Shown: positions 1 through 12,445, numbered from the stretch's first letter. The stretch is DNA of 64,000 nucleotides from Amorphophallus konjac (GCA_022559845.1 JAHNEJ010000570.1:120901-184900); one strand, 5' to 3'. Notes: generated by a model not told the origin, from the letters alone. Numbers and translations are program-made.

Positions 1-600
1 GTGATCACTGATAAGCGGCAACTACTGAGCAATTACACAGACACAGGCGAGCCGGATGTTCCATATGAAGAGGGCTTCACTATGGATAGGCTATGGGACG
101 GCCTTTTCTCTCTCCAATCAGTTCACCCATCAATGATCTGTTCCACTTGCTCCAGATTATTCAACAACATCCCCAGACCGCCCGCGGTCTTGATTTCCAT
201 TAATTCGGATGCTTTCCAGATTTCATTCACTATTCCTCTATTCAATCAGCAGTTTTCCCAGCTCACCATTACGCCCCCGCGTGGGAGATTGATTAATTTT
301 GATATTTTCCAAGAGTTCTCCAACCTTTCCATTTCCTCATCCTCATCCTCTACTTCTCCTTCCGCTCATTGCTTCGCTATCCTTGCAAACAAAAAAAAAT
401 GCCAATTTTCAAACTCACCAATCCACCTCCCACATCTTCATTGAGGAAACCTCCTACCTTCTCCCCGAGTGTGCCCCGATCCAAGGGCCACCCGTTCAAG
501 GATCGTTAGTGGACCTTTTCTACCCCTCCGGCGAGGGGTCCTACTCTATACCACCCTCTGTACCCGCTTCTTCCCACTCTTCCTCCTCTTCGTAAGAATC
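1..600 (+). other. Unassigned stretch upstream of the T1 RT domain
   Basis: A frame open from base 1 to 444 and another open to about 595 give Ser- and Pro-rich peptides that match no family I know. By position this should be the protease-to-RT spacer of T1 or part of its gag-protease region. No DTG/DSG protease motif is visible. I make no functional claim. Confidence 0.3.
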
Positions 601-601
601 T

Positions 602-2437
602 AGGAGTCAGGCTAGTTGCTCTTTTACCTCTAGTGCCAAGAGTCCAGGGGTAGTCACTAGGAAGTCCAAGGGTAAGCAGATTCCTCGTCGTTTCTTAAGA
701 GATCTAGCCAAGAGGTGCCAGGCTTGCTTAGCCATCCCCGAATTTTTAGAGGATCCGATCATCCTGCCAGAATTAAAATATGAGGGTACATGTGTCTTAA
801 ATGAGGGATTCGGCGTTTATGAGATTATGAATGATGAAGACCCTGTCGAAGAGGGAGACGAGGAATATGAAGAATATGAGGACGAGGCTGACGCATTTGC
901 TAGTGGCATGAGGAGATTTGACGAGCCGTCAGCCTCAATAGAAGAGCCAACCAAAGAAATTAATCTGGGTACTGAGGAAGACCCTAGGAATGTCCTCATC
1001 AGTAAAGATTTTCCGCCTTCTGAAGAAGAGGAGCTCATTCTAGTTCTCCAAGAATACAAGGACACGTTTGCATGGAGTTACGAGGATATGTCGGGATTAG
1101 ACTCTATGCTTGTGGAACATAAATTAACACTAAAACCAGGGTCTGTCCCGGTCAAGCAGCAGTTGAGACGTTTCCACCCTCACATGGCATTAAAATTGAA
1201 AGAAGAGGTCGATAAGCTCCATAAGGCTAGGTTCATCAGAGTCGTCCTCTATCCCAACTAGGTGGCTAACATTATCCCGGTCATGAAGAAAGATGGAAAA
1301 GTCAGGATTTGCATAGACTTCCGAGATCTCAATCGTGCGTGTCCTAAAGATGATTTCCCCTTCCCTCATATTGATGTTTTGATTGATAATACGGCAGGGT
1401 ATGAGACCCTCTCCTTCATGGATGGCTTCTCAGGATACAATCAGATCCGATTGGCTGAGGAAGACCAAGAAAAGACCACATTCACTACACCTTGGGGAAC
1501 TTATTGCTATGTGGTCATGGCATTTGGGCTTAAGAACGCCGGAGCCACCTACCAAAGGGCCATGATGGCAATCTTTCATGATATGATCCACATCTATATT
1601 GAGGTGTATGTCGATGACCTGGTAGTGAAATCAAGGACAAGGATTGAGCATCCTGGGGCTCTGGCTAAAAGTTTGCAAAGATCACGAGAATACAAGTTAA
1701 AAATGAACCCTAAGAAGTGTGTGTCTAGCGTTTCATCTGGGAAGTTGTTAGGATTCATCGTCAGTAAAAGGGGTATTGAGATTGATCCCAACCAGGCAAA
1801 GGCCATAAGGGAAATGCCTCCTCCCAAGAATTTAAATGAAGTTAGAGGATTGATCGAGAGGTTGCAGTTTATACACCGATTTGTCTCCCAGCACTCACAA
1901 AGGTGTAGGCCGTTTTACGAGCTTACTAAAACAGGAGTCAATTTTAGTTGGGATGACAAGTGTTAGGTGGCTTTTGATGGATTAAAGGACTATTTGTCCA
2001 GTCCTCCTGTCCTGAGGCCACCAGTTCCAGGTAGACCACTCATTCTCTATATTTCTGTCCTGGACGACTCAGTGGGTGCTGTACTAGCGCAGGCTGATGA
2101 AGTAGGTAAAGAGAGGGCAACCTACTACTTGTCTAAGCTCCTCAACCCCTGTGAGTAGAAATATACAGCAATGGAGAAGACCTGCGCAGCCCTAGTCTGG
2201 GTGGTTAAGAAACTTAAGCATTATTTCTTAGCTCACGAGATTCACCTCATCTCACGCATGAATCCTATCAAGTTCCTCCGTGAAAAATCAGTCCTTACAG
2301 ATCGATTATCACGATGGCAAAGCTTCCTTTCCCAGTTTGACATCACTTTCATTCAGCAAAAGGCGATTAAAGGCTATGCCATCATAGAACATCTCGCTCA
2401 TCATCCTATCCCTCGATTTGATCCTGTCCGTTCATAG
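602..2437 (+). pseudogene. pol: T1 pol: reverse transcriptase and first RNase H (decayed)
   Basis: The acidic protease-RT linker (about 770-1130) leads into a Ty3/gypsy reverse transcriptase. Visible RT landmarks are the VRICIDFRDLNRACPKD block near 1300, FMDGFSGYNQI near 1420, FGLKNAGATYQRAM near 1530 and an intact catalytic YVDD at about 1606-1620. The RNase H part follows (LYISVLDDSVGAVLAQ near 2050; YTAMEKTCAALVW near 2165). The frame is broken by TAG at 1259, 1964, 2156 and 2435. The same blocks occur in T2, where the residue lost at 1964 is Gln and the one at 1259 is Trp. The enzyme would copy element RNA to DNA in virus-like particles, but this copy cannot be made as one protein. Confidence 0.9.
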
Positions 2438-2880
2438 TTTCCAGATGAAGAATTAATGTCCATCAATCAACCCTCAGATCCGATGTGAACATTACATTTT
2501 GATGGAGCATTGAACTCTCTCGGTAGAGGTGTTGGCATGGTTCTCTTAACGCCTGAAGGTGTCACCATCCCACTTGCTACTCAGCTCACCTTTCGTGTCA
2601 CCAATAACATAGCTGAGTATGAAGCTCTCCTTGCCGGTCTTTAGGCCGCTCATCAATTTGGTGTCACCCAACTCCGGATTGTGGGTGATAGTCAGCTTAT
2701 TCTTTGCCAAGTGCTCGTCAAATGCCGCACGATTGATCCTAAGCTTAAACCCTACCAGGAACTGGTCTCGGCTTATGCCAAGCTTTTCGCTAAATTAATC
2801 TTTGTCCACATTCCTCGCAATCAGAACATTCTGGCTGATGCCCTTGCTTCCCTCGCTTCTTCCTTGGTTTTCCTCCCTAA
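2438..2880 (+). pseudogene. T1 second RNase H (archaeal type, aRNH)
   Basis: After the first RNase H there is a second RNase H fold with all four expected acidic positions: D in FDGA at 2501, E in NIAEYEALLAGL near 2610-2640, D in VGDSQLI near 2678, and D in ADALASLAS near 2835. A second, archaeal-type RNase H is a hallmark of Tat-lineage elements (Ogre, Retand, Grande). It is interrupted by TGA at 2486 (where a Trp is normal) and TAG at 2642. This domain is the main reason for placing T1 in Tat. Confidence 0.8.
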
Positions 2881-4236
2881 ACGGGACTTCCACTCCTTTA
2901 TCGTTCATAAGCGCCAAACTCCAGCTATTAAGGATCTAGCTTTTCTTAGTGTTAAAGAGAAGGTGATTAAGAAGGTCAAGGAAGGAGAAATCATTGAAAG
3001 CAAGGAAATTATGCTAATATATTGGGAAGAAGAACTGGCTGATGAAGAGAAGCCATGGTATTATGAGATTGCCAGGTACTGCCATGATCAGTCTTATCCC
3101 GAGGAAGCCACTGCAGAAGAAAAGAAAGCCATTAGAAGAATGGCTCAGAGATATACTTTGGTTGGGGGAGTGCTCTATAGAAGAAGTCTCACCAGTGTTT
3201 TGTTAAGATGCCTTGATGATGATGAATCTTGGAAGATTGTGGAAGAGGCACATTCCGGAGTATGTGGTGGCCATGTTAACAGTCAGATGCTAGCTAAGAA
3301 GATTCTTAGGTCCGAAGGTGTGTCAAGTGCCAACTGCATGCCGACAAGATTCATTCTCTTGCTTCTTCCCTGCATCCCATGTCCTCCTCATGGCCGTTCT
3401 CCATGTGGGCTTTCGATATCATTGGACCCCTTGGTGACCCTAACCTCCTTGCCGGCCACAGAGTACTTCACCAAATAGGCGGAAGAGGAAGCCTACGTGG
3501 AGATTAAAGCATCAACAGTTTAAAAATTTATCATGAAGAACATCATCACAAGGTTCGGCATCCAAAGTACCATCGTCACCGACAACGGACCATAATTCAT
3601 CTCTCAGGAGCTTCAGGATCTCTGCAACAGGTATAATATTGCATTACATCATCCATCTCCTTATTATCCACAAGGTAATGGAAAAGCAGAGGCAACAAAT
3701 AAAACTCTAATCAAAATCATCAAGAAAACCTGTGAGGCTAACAAATTCGCGGATTGGCCAGAGAAGCTAATTGAAGCTCTATGGGCCTATCGCACTTCTA
3801 TTCGTACACCCACTAGGTAGACTCCTTTTCCCTCACTTATGGAATGGAGGCGGTAGTCCCCTATGAGATTCTTGTACCCTCTCTTAGGGTTCAGTTGGAC
3901 AAGGAGTTATCAATTGACGAGCGTCATGAGTCTCTCCTCGAACAATTGGAACTTTTAGATGAAAGGCGTCTGGCCGCCGCTGAACATGCAAGGGTGTATC
4001 AAAATAGGCTTTCACGGTTTTATCAAAAGAAAGTGATTGAGAGAAAATTTAAGGTCGGTGAAATGGTCATTAAAAGAATCTTTGTAAAACTAGGTGGGTC
4101 ACGCTCAAAACTCCAACCAAACTGGGAAGGGCCGAATGTAATAAAAGAAGCATATCCTGGTAATGCATATCAATTGGTCAATGCGAATGGGGAGGAATTG
4201 GCTCACCCCTAGAATGGTTTGTACCTAAAGAAATAT
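2881..4236 (+). pseudogene. T1 integrase (decayed)
   Basis: The H-H part of the zinc finger (EEAHSGVCGGH near 3244) is followed by an abrupt jump to its C-C part (CVKC near 3325), so roughly 20 residues appear deleted with a frame change. The catalytic core keeps D in WAFDIIGPL (about 3405), D in TDNGP (about 3580) and E in GKAEATNKT (about 3690). Stops lie near 3522 (TAA), 3593 (TAA) and 3817 (TAG). The C-terminal domain (GEMVIKRI to about 4205) ends with a TAG where relatives have Trp before NGLYLKKYY. No chromodomain is present, as expected for Tat. The protein would have joined element DNA to the chromosome; this copy is dead. Confidence 0.88.
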
Positions 4237-4626
4237 TACCCCTAATAAAAAGACAAAAAAAGAGAGAAAAAGAAAAGCAAATAAAAAAGAGAAAAACAAA
4301 AAGGCTGACATTGCGTGTGTATCATGACGATCATGAAAGATCAATACCTCTAATTCATTCTTTACTCTCATCAATTCAACAAATGGGTCAACACACACAC
4401 ACATTCCACGCTTGACCCCCAAACCTCGTACGGCACAGAATCCAAGGCAAGTCCAAACCAAACCAACAATGAAAAGTGTAACTCATTCTCTTCTCTTCGG
4501 TTTGCGCAGGGGGAAGTTAGGACTTAGTCAGACCACTGAGCCTACCCGCCGCCCTAGTAGGTGAAAGTCAAGGCCCAAAAGAGAATATCTTCCGAAAGCC
4601 TTAAGCTAACCTCAAAGTCAAAATAG

Positions 4627-4753
4627 CATGTCAAGAGGGCAAAGTCACCGCATGGCAAACCCTGGGCGTAAGCATGCACGAGAAAGTCCCTTCAAAATTT
4701 TGAACATGACAAGAGGGCAAAGTCTCCGCAAGAAAAACCCTGGTCGTAAGCAT
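4627..4753 (+). repeat. 77-base tandem duplication in the T1 spacer
   Basis: A block with AAGAGGGCAAAGTC...CCCTGG.CGTAAGCATG occurs at 4627-4676 and again at 4704-4753, a period of 77 bases, with several differences between copies. Its function is unknown. Confidence 0.75.
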
Positions 4754-5349
4754 GTATTAGTCAAGGCATGGGCAATTAAAATCACCCTAAGCCACAGACC
4801 GAACCCCAACAGGCAATAGGGTAAGGCAAGGGCGTCCACTGACCCTTTCTATCCCCCTCGTGAACTTCCCACTTTGTTGTCTTCCGTCTCCCTTCGAGGC
4901 ACGCTCTAAGCTCAAGGGAAGGTGAAGATGAGTTTAGGAAGAAGTGTCGTACGTAGGGGCCGGGCAAAAGCAACATTTAAGCACGTTGATCCTTTGTTAA
5001 GTTGTTTAAGAATGACTAATGAATTTCAAGTAATGATCGAGTAAGTCTTCCGTGATATACACGCTTTGTCATCCACAAAAAGACAAACAAAAAAGAAAAA
5101 AGAAAACAAAAAGAAAAAAAGGACAAATGAAAAAGCAAAAAAAAAGAGAGAAAAGAAAACGAACAAAAAAAAGAGGAAAAAGACAAAAAGACAAAAATAT
5201 CATTTGCTTGGTTGCACGATGCTTGATCCTTCTTTATTTTCAGTACTCATTTGCTTGCCTGCATGTTGCATTTTATCCTTATTCTTGCTTCATTCATTCT
5301 ACCTTAATTGATTAAAGACTTGACCCCTATCAAGGACATAGAAGAGCAG

Positions 5350-5372
5350 CCCCTTGCTTATTGAGCAAGGGG
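5350..5372. repeat. Perfect 9-bp inverted repeat, 5-nt loop
   Basis: Arms CCCCTTGCT and AGCAAGGGG flank TATTG. The site lies between T1 pol and the 3' end of the antisense gene PMD-II, so it could form a hairpin in the RNA of either strand. A terminator role is only a guess. Confidence 0.6.
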
Positions 5373-5659
5373 TCAAGTCGAACAGATTAACTAACCTGTT
5401 TAATCGAAGTGGATGCAAGAAGCACAAGTGCACAGGAACGCAAGGGACACAAGTACACAAAGAACAGCCGACCCATGTAACAAAGTATGTGTTCCATTTC
5501 TATAAACTATCATGCATAAGTACAAAGCTGTGACTGTTATAAGCATGAGTACAAAAGTGAGAAAGGAAGGGTACACAGGTCAAACACTCTCTAGCTCTCT
5601 CCACCTCCCTCCTCTCTCCGCTGGCTACTCTCTCCAGCATCTCGATCTACGGGGTGACT

Positions 5660-7359
5660 CTATGGAGGCCTCATCGACCTCTGACTGGCTGCCGACGCCT
5701 CAGCCCGGGCCCGGTCCGCCTCCTCCCTCCTCTCAAGGGTAGAGGAGCCTGCAAAGAAGCTCAAACCAGAGTAGGCACTGGGACGCCCCTCGGCTCGTGC
5801 CCGATAACGGCCTCTGCGGTAGCGCTTCGCGATCCGCGCCCGCTCCTCTGCAACACCGAGACGAAGCCTCAGCTCGTCCCGCTCACCCTTGTTGCGATCC
5901 CGCTCACGATCGCGCTCCGTCCGCTCTCGCTCGCGCTGCTCCATCGGCAGAAGCATCTGTAGCTCCAGCACATCCCAGGGAAGCGCCTCTCCCTCGTTGG
6001 GTAGCTCTGCCGTCGCTCGCTCCAGCTCTGCTGCAGCCCGGCGCCTCTCCTCTGCCAACTCCAGCTCCAGGTCTCGTGCCACCCGGCGTCTCTCCTCGGC
6101 TAGCTCCGCAGTGGCCAAGTGCCTCACCGCGGTCAGCTCCCTGACGGCACGCTGATGCACCTCCTCGACCTCCGCAAACTGCTGATCGAGCACCGCGAGC
6201 TTGGTCCCTGCTAATGCCGCTCGGGTCATCGCCTCCTGGAGCTCTCGCCTCTGCAACACCATGAAAATAAATAAGATTGATAAAATGACTGAAATATTTA
6301 AAATCAATCTAATTCTTACTGACCAAGGCCTCCAGCTCTCTCTTGGCCTCCTCGGCACGTCTAACAGCTCCTGCTAGCTGTCCCTCTAAAGAGGCAACTC
6401 GTACACTCTGGTCTGGAACGCTCTGGGCTGGGGCACTCGAGCTAGAAGCCCCTCCTGCTCCCATCGCCGCTCTCCTCTGCTGGGCACACTACATCACATT
6501 GTGAGATCATCAGTGGTGGAACACCTAACTTTAGGAAGCATATCATGACATTTAGAAAAGCATAACTTACCAGAACCAGAAGGTCGTGCTTGGTCACTGC
6601 CAGGTGAGTCTCCAGGGTATGTAGCCGCATCTGCATGTCAGCCGCCAACTCATCATGAGCATATTGCATTTGACACAAGTTAGCAATACATTTATCACAT
6701 AGAAGCATTTAAATTATTCAAAAGCATGCATTCATACGTACCCCTCAGGGCCTCATCTGAGGCCGGCGCCCATAGGTCCTCAAGTACACCTGGAGGTACT
6801 CCGCGCTGTCCTCCACCTGAGAGACGACCGGAGTACCGCCCCTCTTCCAGTCGGTGTACTGGTCGGGGAAGCGGAGCCGCCAGTCTGTCATCACGGCTCG
6901 TCCTCGGGTCTTCCGCCGGATCCTGCGTGGCTCCTCCACATCCACCCACTCCAGGTGGAGGCCCAGCGTCCTCATCACCAGCCTGAGCCGCAACGGCTCG
7001 ATCTCATTCAGGCAGTGGAGCCAGAGCTCTCGCCCAAACAAGTGTCGACCTGCCGTGACCCAGGGCTGGTCGTCGTCAGTCATGCCCACGTAGGGCCTCC
7101 ACAGCACCTGCATTTGCATGTCATTCCATCATATCATCATAATATAAGCATAAATGCATCAATAGAAAATAAAATAAATGCATAAACATAACATACATAC
7201 CATGGATGCTGGGAAGTCACGCAGCTCACGTCACACTGCTACCAGCTCGTAGGCATGTGGGGCCCCCGTCGCATAGGGTAGCCAACGGCGGGCCAAAGGA
7301 ACTGCCTCCGGGTGGAAGACGGCGGCTCTCTCCATCGAGATGTGCAAGTGGAACCAGAC
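5660..7359 (-). pseudogene. PMD-II, exons 3-7: plant mobile domain and coiled-coil tail
   Basis: This is the 3' half of an antisense gene inside T1. Exons by splice consensus and frame are 7359-7201, 7107-6742, 6648-6571, 6479-6324 and 6250-5660. Donors include GTATGT, GTAAGT and GTCAGTAAG. All joins are phase 0 and exon lengths are whole codons. Exon 3 (VWFHLHISMERAAVFHPEAV) and exon 4 (VLWRPYVGM, then WRLRFPDQY) resemble the C-terminal part of the aminotransferase-like plant mobile domain. Exons 5-7 form a long charged coiled coil rich in Glu and Arg, ending at 5660. In-frame TGA codons lie late in exon 3 and two codons before the end of exon 4. The family's biochemical role is unclear; host members affect gene silencing. 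The 5' half is at 18803-20432, separated by N1. Confidence 0.7.
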
Positions 7360-7403
7360 CTGCATCGACAAATCATTATCATATCACAGTCATATCAAAG
7401 CAT

Positions 7404-7408
7404 AATAG
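7404..7408. repeat. Target site duplication of N1, left (AATAG)
   Basis: AATAG directly precedes the LTR start TGTTGACATG and is repeated at 18755-18759. Confidence 0.92.
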
Positions 7409-9174
7409 TGTTGACATGTTCATTCTGTTTTGACTCCTCGTTGGCTTTAAAAGATGATGTCTTCTCTCTCCTTCTACTAAATCGATGTGTAAAGTAAATG
7501 GGAACAGCAGAAGGAGAACAGAAGAGTGTAAATAACCGTGATCGCCACCAAGGTGCCTAATGTGATTGACACACCGTACCCCGGAAAGAGAGGGAGACAC
7601 TCGCCTTAAAATCAGCACTGTAGGGGATGAACGGCCCGTGAAGAACCGCCTGTGATGTTGGACGGTCTCACGACAGACCGCTCTTCAGTGCTGCAGATAA
7701 GGAACTTCTAGAAGATGAATGGCACTGACCCGACCGCAAGACGAAGAAGAACGGTCCAGAGGAAACCGCACGTCTCTGTGAACGGCTAAGTAGGGACCGC
7801 ACAAGACCACCACGCCAGAAGTTGCAAAAGGGTCCAACCTCCACCCTCTCTGGCCGGCCAGAAAGGATGGGCCTCGTGTTCGTGAGTTGCTAACCTACGA
7901 AACAGAGTGTAAACATAAAAAGAAAACCCAAGTTAGAACTATATAGTGTAGTAAATGCTAAAACGAAAATGAATGATCATAACTAAATGAAGTGGAGGAT
8001 ACTTGGGGAGTTTTAAACCCCTAGGGGCGTCCAAAAAAATGTGGGAGGATGTGTGAATGATAGTGCAAGTGAAGAAAAACGAGGAGAATGATGTGTAGAA
8101 ACAAACATGCAATCAGAAGAAAACGAGATTATCCAAAGCAAAGAGGCTCAAGACTACGATGACTCCCTGAACCGGAGGCCTATATGGACGTAGAAGGCCT
8201 CCCTCCCTGGTCGTAGGTCGCTCAAGGATTCGGAAGGGCTTCGCCGTCGACCAAAAATCTCCCCCCCTTTTCGAAGAGGACCTTTAGGGTCTATTTATAG
8301 AGCCTAGAAAACCAGCCCCGAAATTAGGGTTTACATTCATTTTTAGGTCGAGATTATCCAACAAAAGTTGGAGATAATTGAGTTATCTCTCATCCAGAAG
8401 AAACAGCATTGAAAAAGACTCTATATTCGGGAAGAAATCTCCGGATAAAGCCCGGGGACAAGTCCACGGATAGAGAGAGAGAGAAAATCCTTGAATTCTT
8501 CAGAGTTCACAAGATTAAACGGTCTCACGATAGACCGCTCAACCAGTTGGGCGGTCCGTCAAGAACCGTCCAACTCAGGCGGTGATAATTCTAAAAATAG
8601 GATAATCATCCACTAATTATCCATTAACCAACCGAAATGGTCGCCGCTGGACTCTCATAGATAAACGGTCTGATATTAACCGTCCATAATGATGAGCGGC
8701 CAAGTATTATCCGTTTAACTCCTGTCGGTGATAAATGAATAAAACGGATAATTATCTGAGGAACATTTAGGCTTTAGGACTCGGGAAGAAGAGCGGTTCA
8801 CTCCAGACTGTTCATCATGTTGAACGTCTAGGATTCTACCGCATAAGCCCTTGTCAGTGAAAATTTAGAAAATTAACCCAAAATATTCCAAAATAGGTGG
8901 ACGGTCCACAGGCAACCGCACATTGATTGAGCGGCCAGGGATGAACCGCACATGTACATGGGTGTTGAAACTCATAGAAAAGCCCGATCAACCACAACCA
9001 AGGCCCATTAAGCCCAGAATTGAAACAAACCTAGCCAGGGAGGGAGGCTACCCATAAAATTGACCCAAAACATGCCTGGAAAATAGCCCCTAACGAGTGA
9101 TGGACAACTCGAGCCATCAACAAATAGGAGTAAGAGGAACGACTCAACTTATCGGCAAAAAATGGGTGTCAACA
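7409..9174 (-). repeat. N1 3' LTR (1766 bp)
   Basis: It pairs with 16991-18754 over its whole length, with scattered substitutions and small indels (a 10-base indel near 7676/17276). In sense orientation U3 runs from 9174 and the TATA box is at 8300-8291. Units with CGGTC and GACCG arms, such as CGGTCT-cacgat-AGACCG at 8520-8537, are frequent in U3 (8518-8960) and also occur past the TATA box (7630-7790). Confidence 0.93.
8291..8300 (-). promoter_or_regulatory. TATA box of the N1 3' LTR
   Basis: CTATAAATAG on the minus strand. U3 hairpins lie upstream in the sense direction (higher coordinates). Confidence 0.6.
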
Positions 9175-9187
9175 GATGCCCCTCCTT
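9175..9187 (-). promoter_or_regulatory. N1 polypurine tract
   Basis: AAGGAGGGGCATC on the minus strand abuts the start of the 3' LTR (TGTTGACACCC). This sets the element orientation. Confidence 0.8.
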
Positions 9188-12069
9188 AACGTCCTCTTTA
9201 CAGGGGAGCGAGCGGAGGTGAAGCGAAAGTGACATGGAAGATGGAGATGAAGCGGAAATGCAGCGGAGTGGACCGAAAAAGCAGGCGTTAAGGTAAAGCG
9301 ACACCCGTTTTTACCAACAAGAGATGAGAATCTTCCGGAAAACACTGAACCAAACGCAAGGAATGATAAAACCAAAAGTGACACCAGTATGGAGGAACTA
9401 AACTAAACGAAATGAAACAAATTGACAAGACCAACCTCATGGGGGACACAATTCCGCGGTCCAATGAGGAGGCCAAAAGCAGGCAGCAAACGTAAAGGAA
9501 ACATGCTAAAGCTCCAGACGGGGACCTTTTAATCAACCAAACCAAGCGAAATGACCAAAGAGAACCTTCCAACTTAGAGTGGAGTTAGTTCCTCTTACTC
9601 AAACACTGAACGCACAGCTAACCATCACTGACGGGACATTCATTAAGCAAACCATGGGTCATGAGAGCTCAAAAAGATGCATATGATGCATGCTGGGCTA
9701 AAATAAAAGAAATCGTTAAAACAAATGCAAAGAAAGATTAAAATATAAAATACTCGAGAATAATATTGCTAAGCTGGAAAAATCAGAGTCAAGATACTAT
9801 CCGCAACCACGGCGTGCAGGATAGAACCATCCTCCCCATGACGTCCCAACCTAACGGCCTATCGAAGGTTAAACACGTGAACCTAGATCATCATCATTTT
9901 TGTTAAAGGGGAACATCAGATCCTAGAACACGCAGATAACCAACTGGTTCTCGAGATAATATGCTAGAGTATCATATAATAATGCAATAAGGGTGATAAG
10001 GTTAAAAGGCCATACCTGACTTACCTGTGCAGGTGAAACGGCAAGTTTTTGGATTTTTTTTTTGGATTTTTTTATGGATTTTTATGAATAAGACAAACAA
10101 GATAAACATAGCGATTAACATAACGACGAACAACATGACATAACATGGTGAATGAAAAATGACACAACAAGATGAACAAGCACATAGGCAAAGGCATAAA
10201 CAGACAATACGGATGCATGAACACGGTGTGACAGGACAACAATCGGCGGGACAACACATGGTTGGGATAAGAATAAGACGGATCACACGGTTGGGACAAC
10301 ACACGGAACATGGAAGGATGACTGTCAACATGCGCAAAACAACTAACAACATGGGGTGAGGAACAAAACAACATGTGTGGGACAACACGGTGGGACATGG
10401 TCACAAGATAAGGACATGGCGGGACAAAAGACATGACAAAGCGTGATCTTCAATCAAAATCTAAGATCAAAATGATGCAGAACCGCCAGGTTCATAATCG
10501 TGAGGCAAAGTCCTCTCATAGAAATATGATTATTAAAAGCTGAGAAGGACTAAAACTTCAGAATAGATCGAGAGATAAGATTGAAGAAGGAAAGAACATA
10601 TCAAAAATGTGGACAGGAGGTAGAGCAAAAAGATATAGCAAGGAATGTCTGAGTACTTGCAACATGCACACTTAGCAAACAGATTATGTATCTATCCTCA
10701 CGATAAAATATAAAAGATAAATATTTTTAGATTTTTCAATTTTCTTGATTTTTTTTGGATTTTGAAAATATTTAATTTTTTGGATTTGAACAATATTTCA
10801 TCATTTTTTGGATTTTTGACAATATCTCATTTTTTTTAGATTTTTGACAATATCTCATTTTTTTGGATTTTTGATAATATCTCATTTTTTTGGTATTTTT
10901 GAATAGTAATCCGCAGCACCCAAAGACAGGCTCGAACTACGAGCCAGGGATCGTCGTCCCTCTCCTCTCATTAAAGACTTCCCTTGAGTAGGGCGTGCAT
11001 GTGAGGGTGGCTTACCACAACCAACTGCCTCTAAAGAACGGTGCCCCTACTAAGGCCATACCCGGGATACAACCCAGCCTAAGAGGGAGGAGTAGAAGAA
11101 AAATTGGAGACAAGCTTCGTGCAGGATGGGAGATATCAAGGCTCGAATTCCTTCCAGGGCACTACCCCTCAAAGAGATAGCCTGTTGCGCTGGGGCTTTG
11201 TGTCTTTGATTTTTAGACCCATATTTATCAGGCACGCATGCGACCGGGCTCATGACGTCCCGCGGGGAACTATACTGCCACTCTTGCCATGCCTTTGATT
11301 CATAATTTTGCATTGATTTATTTTCTTATTTTGGTAGCCCTTATTGGCCAGATATAGCATGAGAGCTCACTTTTGAGGGTCAAGACTGCCCCTATTTGAG
11401 ACCTCTCTCGTATTAGGGAGCGCCTAGGTTAGTCATCTCATCCATCCATCTCTTGCCCCTGCACTTGGCCGAGTAGAGAAAAGAAAAGACCTTTGTGCAT
11501 ACCCAAAGTATGGCCAAGGCAGCAACGGTGTGCCTTGGAGAGATAGGCTATGGCTCGCCGTGTAGTGTGTGAAAAATCCATACTCATAGGTCACCCTCAA
11601 CAATTGAGGAAAGAAACTAGACTCCCAACATGGAGTTATCACCAGCCTAAGGATGCTGCAGAAGCTAACTTTTTTATTTGACACAAAGTTAAGATCTAAT
11701 TTAACAAAAGACTCCTAAAGCCACTCAATCATGTAAAGAAATCATGTGCAGGAATAATAGAAAGAATGGAAACGAACGCACGTTTCTTGCCCAAAATAAA
11801 GATACCTTTACAGATCCATGGCGTGGAAACCAGCATCCTGAAGCGATCTCGATCATCAAGCTTTGAGGAGCGCGAATAGTTTTGCATTCATTGCTTGCCA
11901 GGACAAAGGATGAAAAGAGAGCAAAGGATTGTATTTCTCGACACAGAGGAGTGGTAGACATCATACTGGACGAAGAAGGGATAAAAAGGAAGAGAGACGA
12001 GGGCTAGAACTCCCTTATTAAGGTACTGAGGCCCTGATATCAAGAAACCAGATACAAAATAAACAAGGA
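9188..12069. other. N1 3' internal spacer, noncoding
   Basis: About 2.9 kb between the last ORF and the PPT. It contains T-rich runs (10045-10085), a minisatellite (10735-10902), and otherwise only short scattered reading frames without recognisable domains. No pol fragment is present on either strand. Confidence 0.65.
10735..10902. repeat. T-rich minisatellite, about 35-base unit
   Basis: GATTTTT followed by (A/G)ACAATATCTCATTTTTT recurs four to five times with small length changes. Confidence 0.7.
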
Positions 12070-12204
12070 TTAACTGAGATCAAGGCGGGCTAAAGCCTCG
12101 AAAATAGCACGAAAAAGGGTAATGACCCTGAAAGGGTGAGGAGGAAAGAACATAAAGACGATGAAAAGGTAACTGTGAAGATAAGGAATAAGGAGAATGA
12201 TCAT

Positions 12205-12445
12205 CCGACGTGGTCGGAGAAAAAAAGTAGCGATCACCCGCCAGAGGCGAGGAAGAAAATTTATGAAGACCCGGCAAGGTCGGGGAAAAGAAATGGACAC
12301 CACCCGACGAAGTCGGGGAAGGTTCAGAAAAACCACCCGACAAGGTCGGGGAGCGAGCATGAGAATTCCCAACAAGGTCGGGGGAAAGAGATGAGAAGTG
12401 AAATCCGGACGTATCCGGGGAGAAAAACTAGAAGATGCCCCTGGC
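12205..12445 (-). repeat. Array of eight CCCGAC/GTCGGG hairpins in N1
   Basis: Units such as CCGAC-gtg-GTCGG (12207), CCCGGC-aag-GTCGGG (12271), CCCGAC-gaa-GTCGGG (12303), CCCGAC-aag-GTCGGG (12336), CCGGA-cgta-TCCGG (near 12404) and CCCCTG-gct-CAGGGG (12438) lie 25-45 bases apart. Arms vary but the hairpin is kept. This array lies downstream of the last N1 ORF in sense orientation. Confidence 0.7.

Larger units (their letters stand above)
4237..5650 (+). other. T1 post-pol spacer
   Basis: This is noncoding sequence between the end of pol and the 3' end of the antisense gene PMD-II. It holds A-rich tracts (about 4245-4305 and 5080-5205), a 77-base tandem duplication and one strong palindrome, listed separately. 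Lys-rich reading frames across 5052-5315 are low-complexity translations of the A-rich tract. No PPT or LTR is visible here. Confidence 0.6.

Noticed and set aside
5052..5315. Lys/Arg-rich small ORFs that look like a basic protein
   Set aside because: They translate an A-rich AAAAAG/ACAAAA tract; composition alone explains them.
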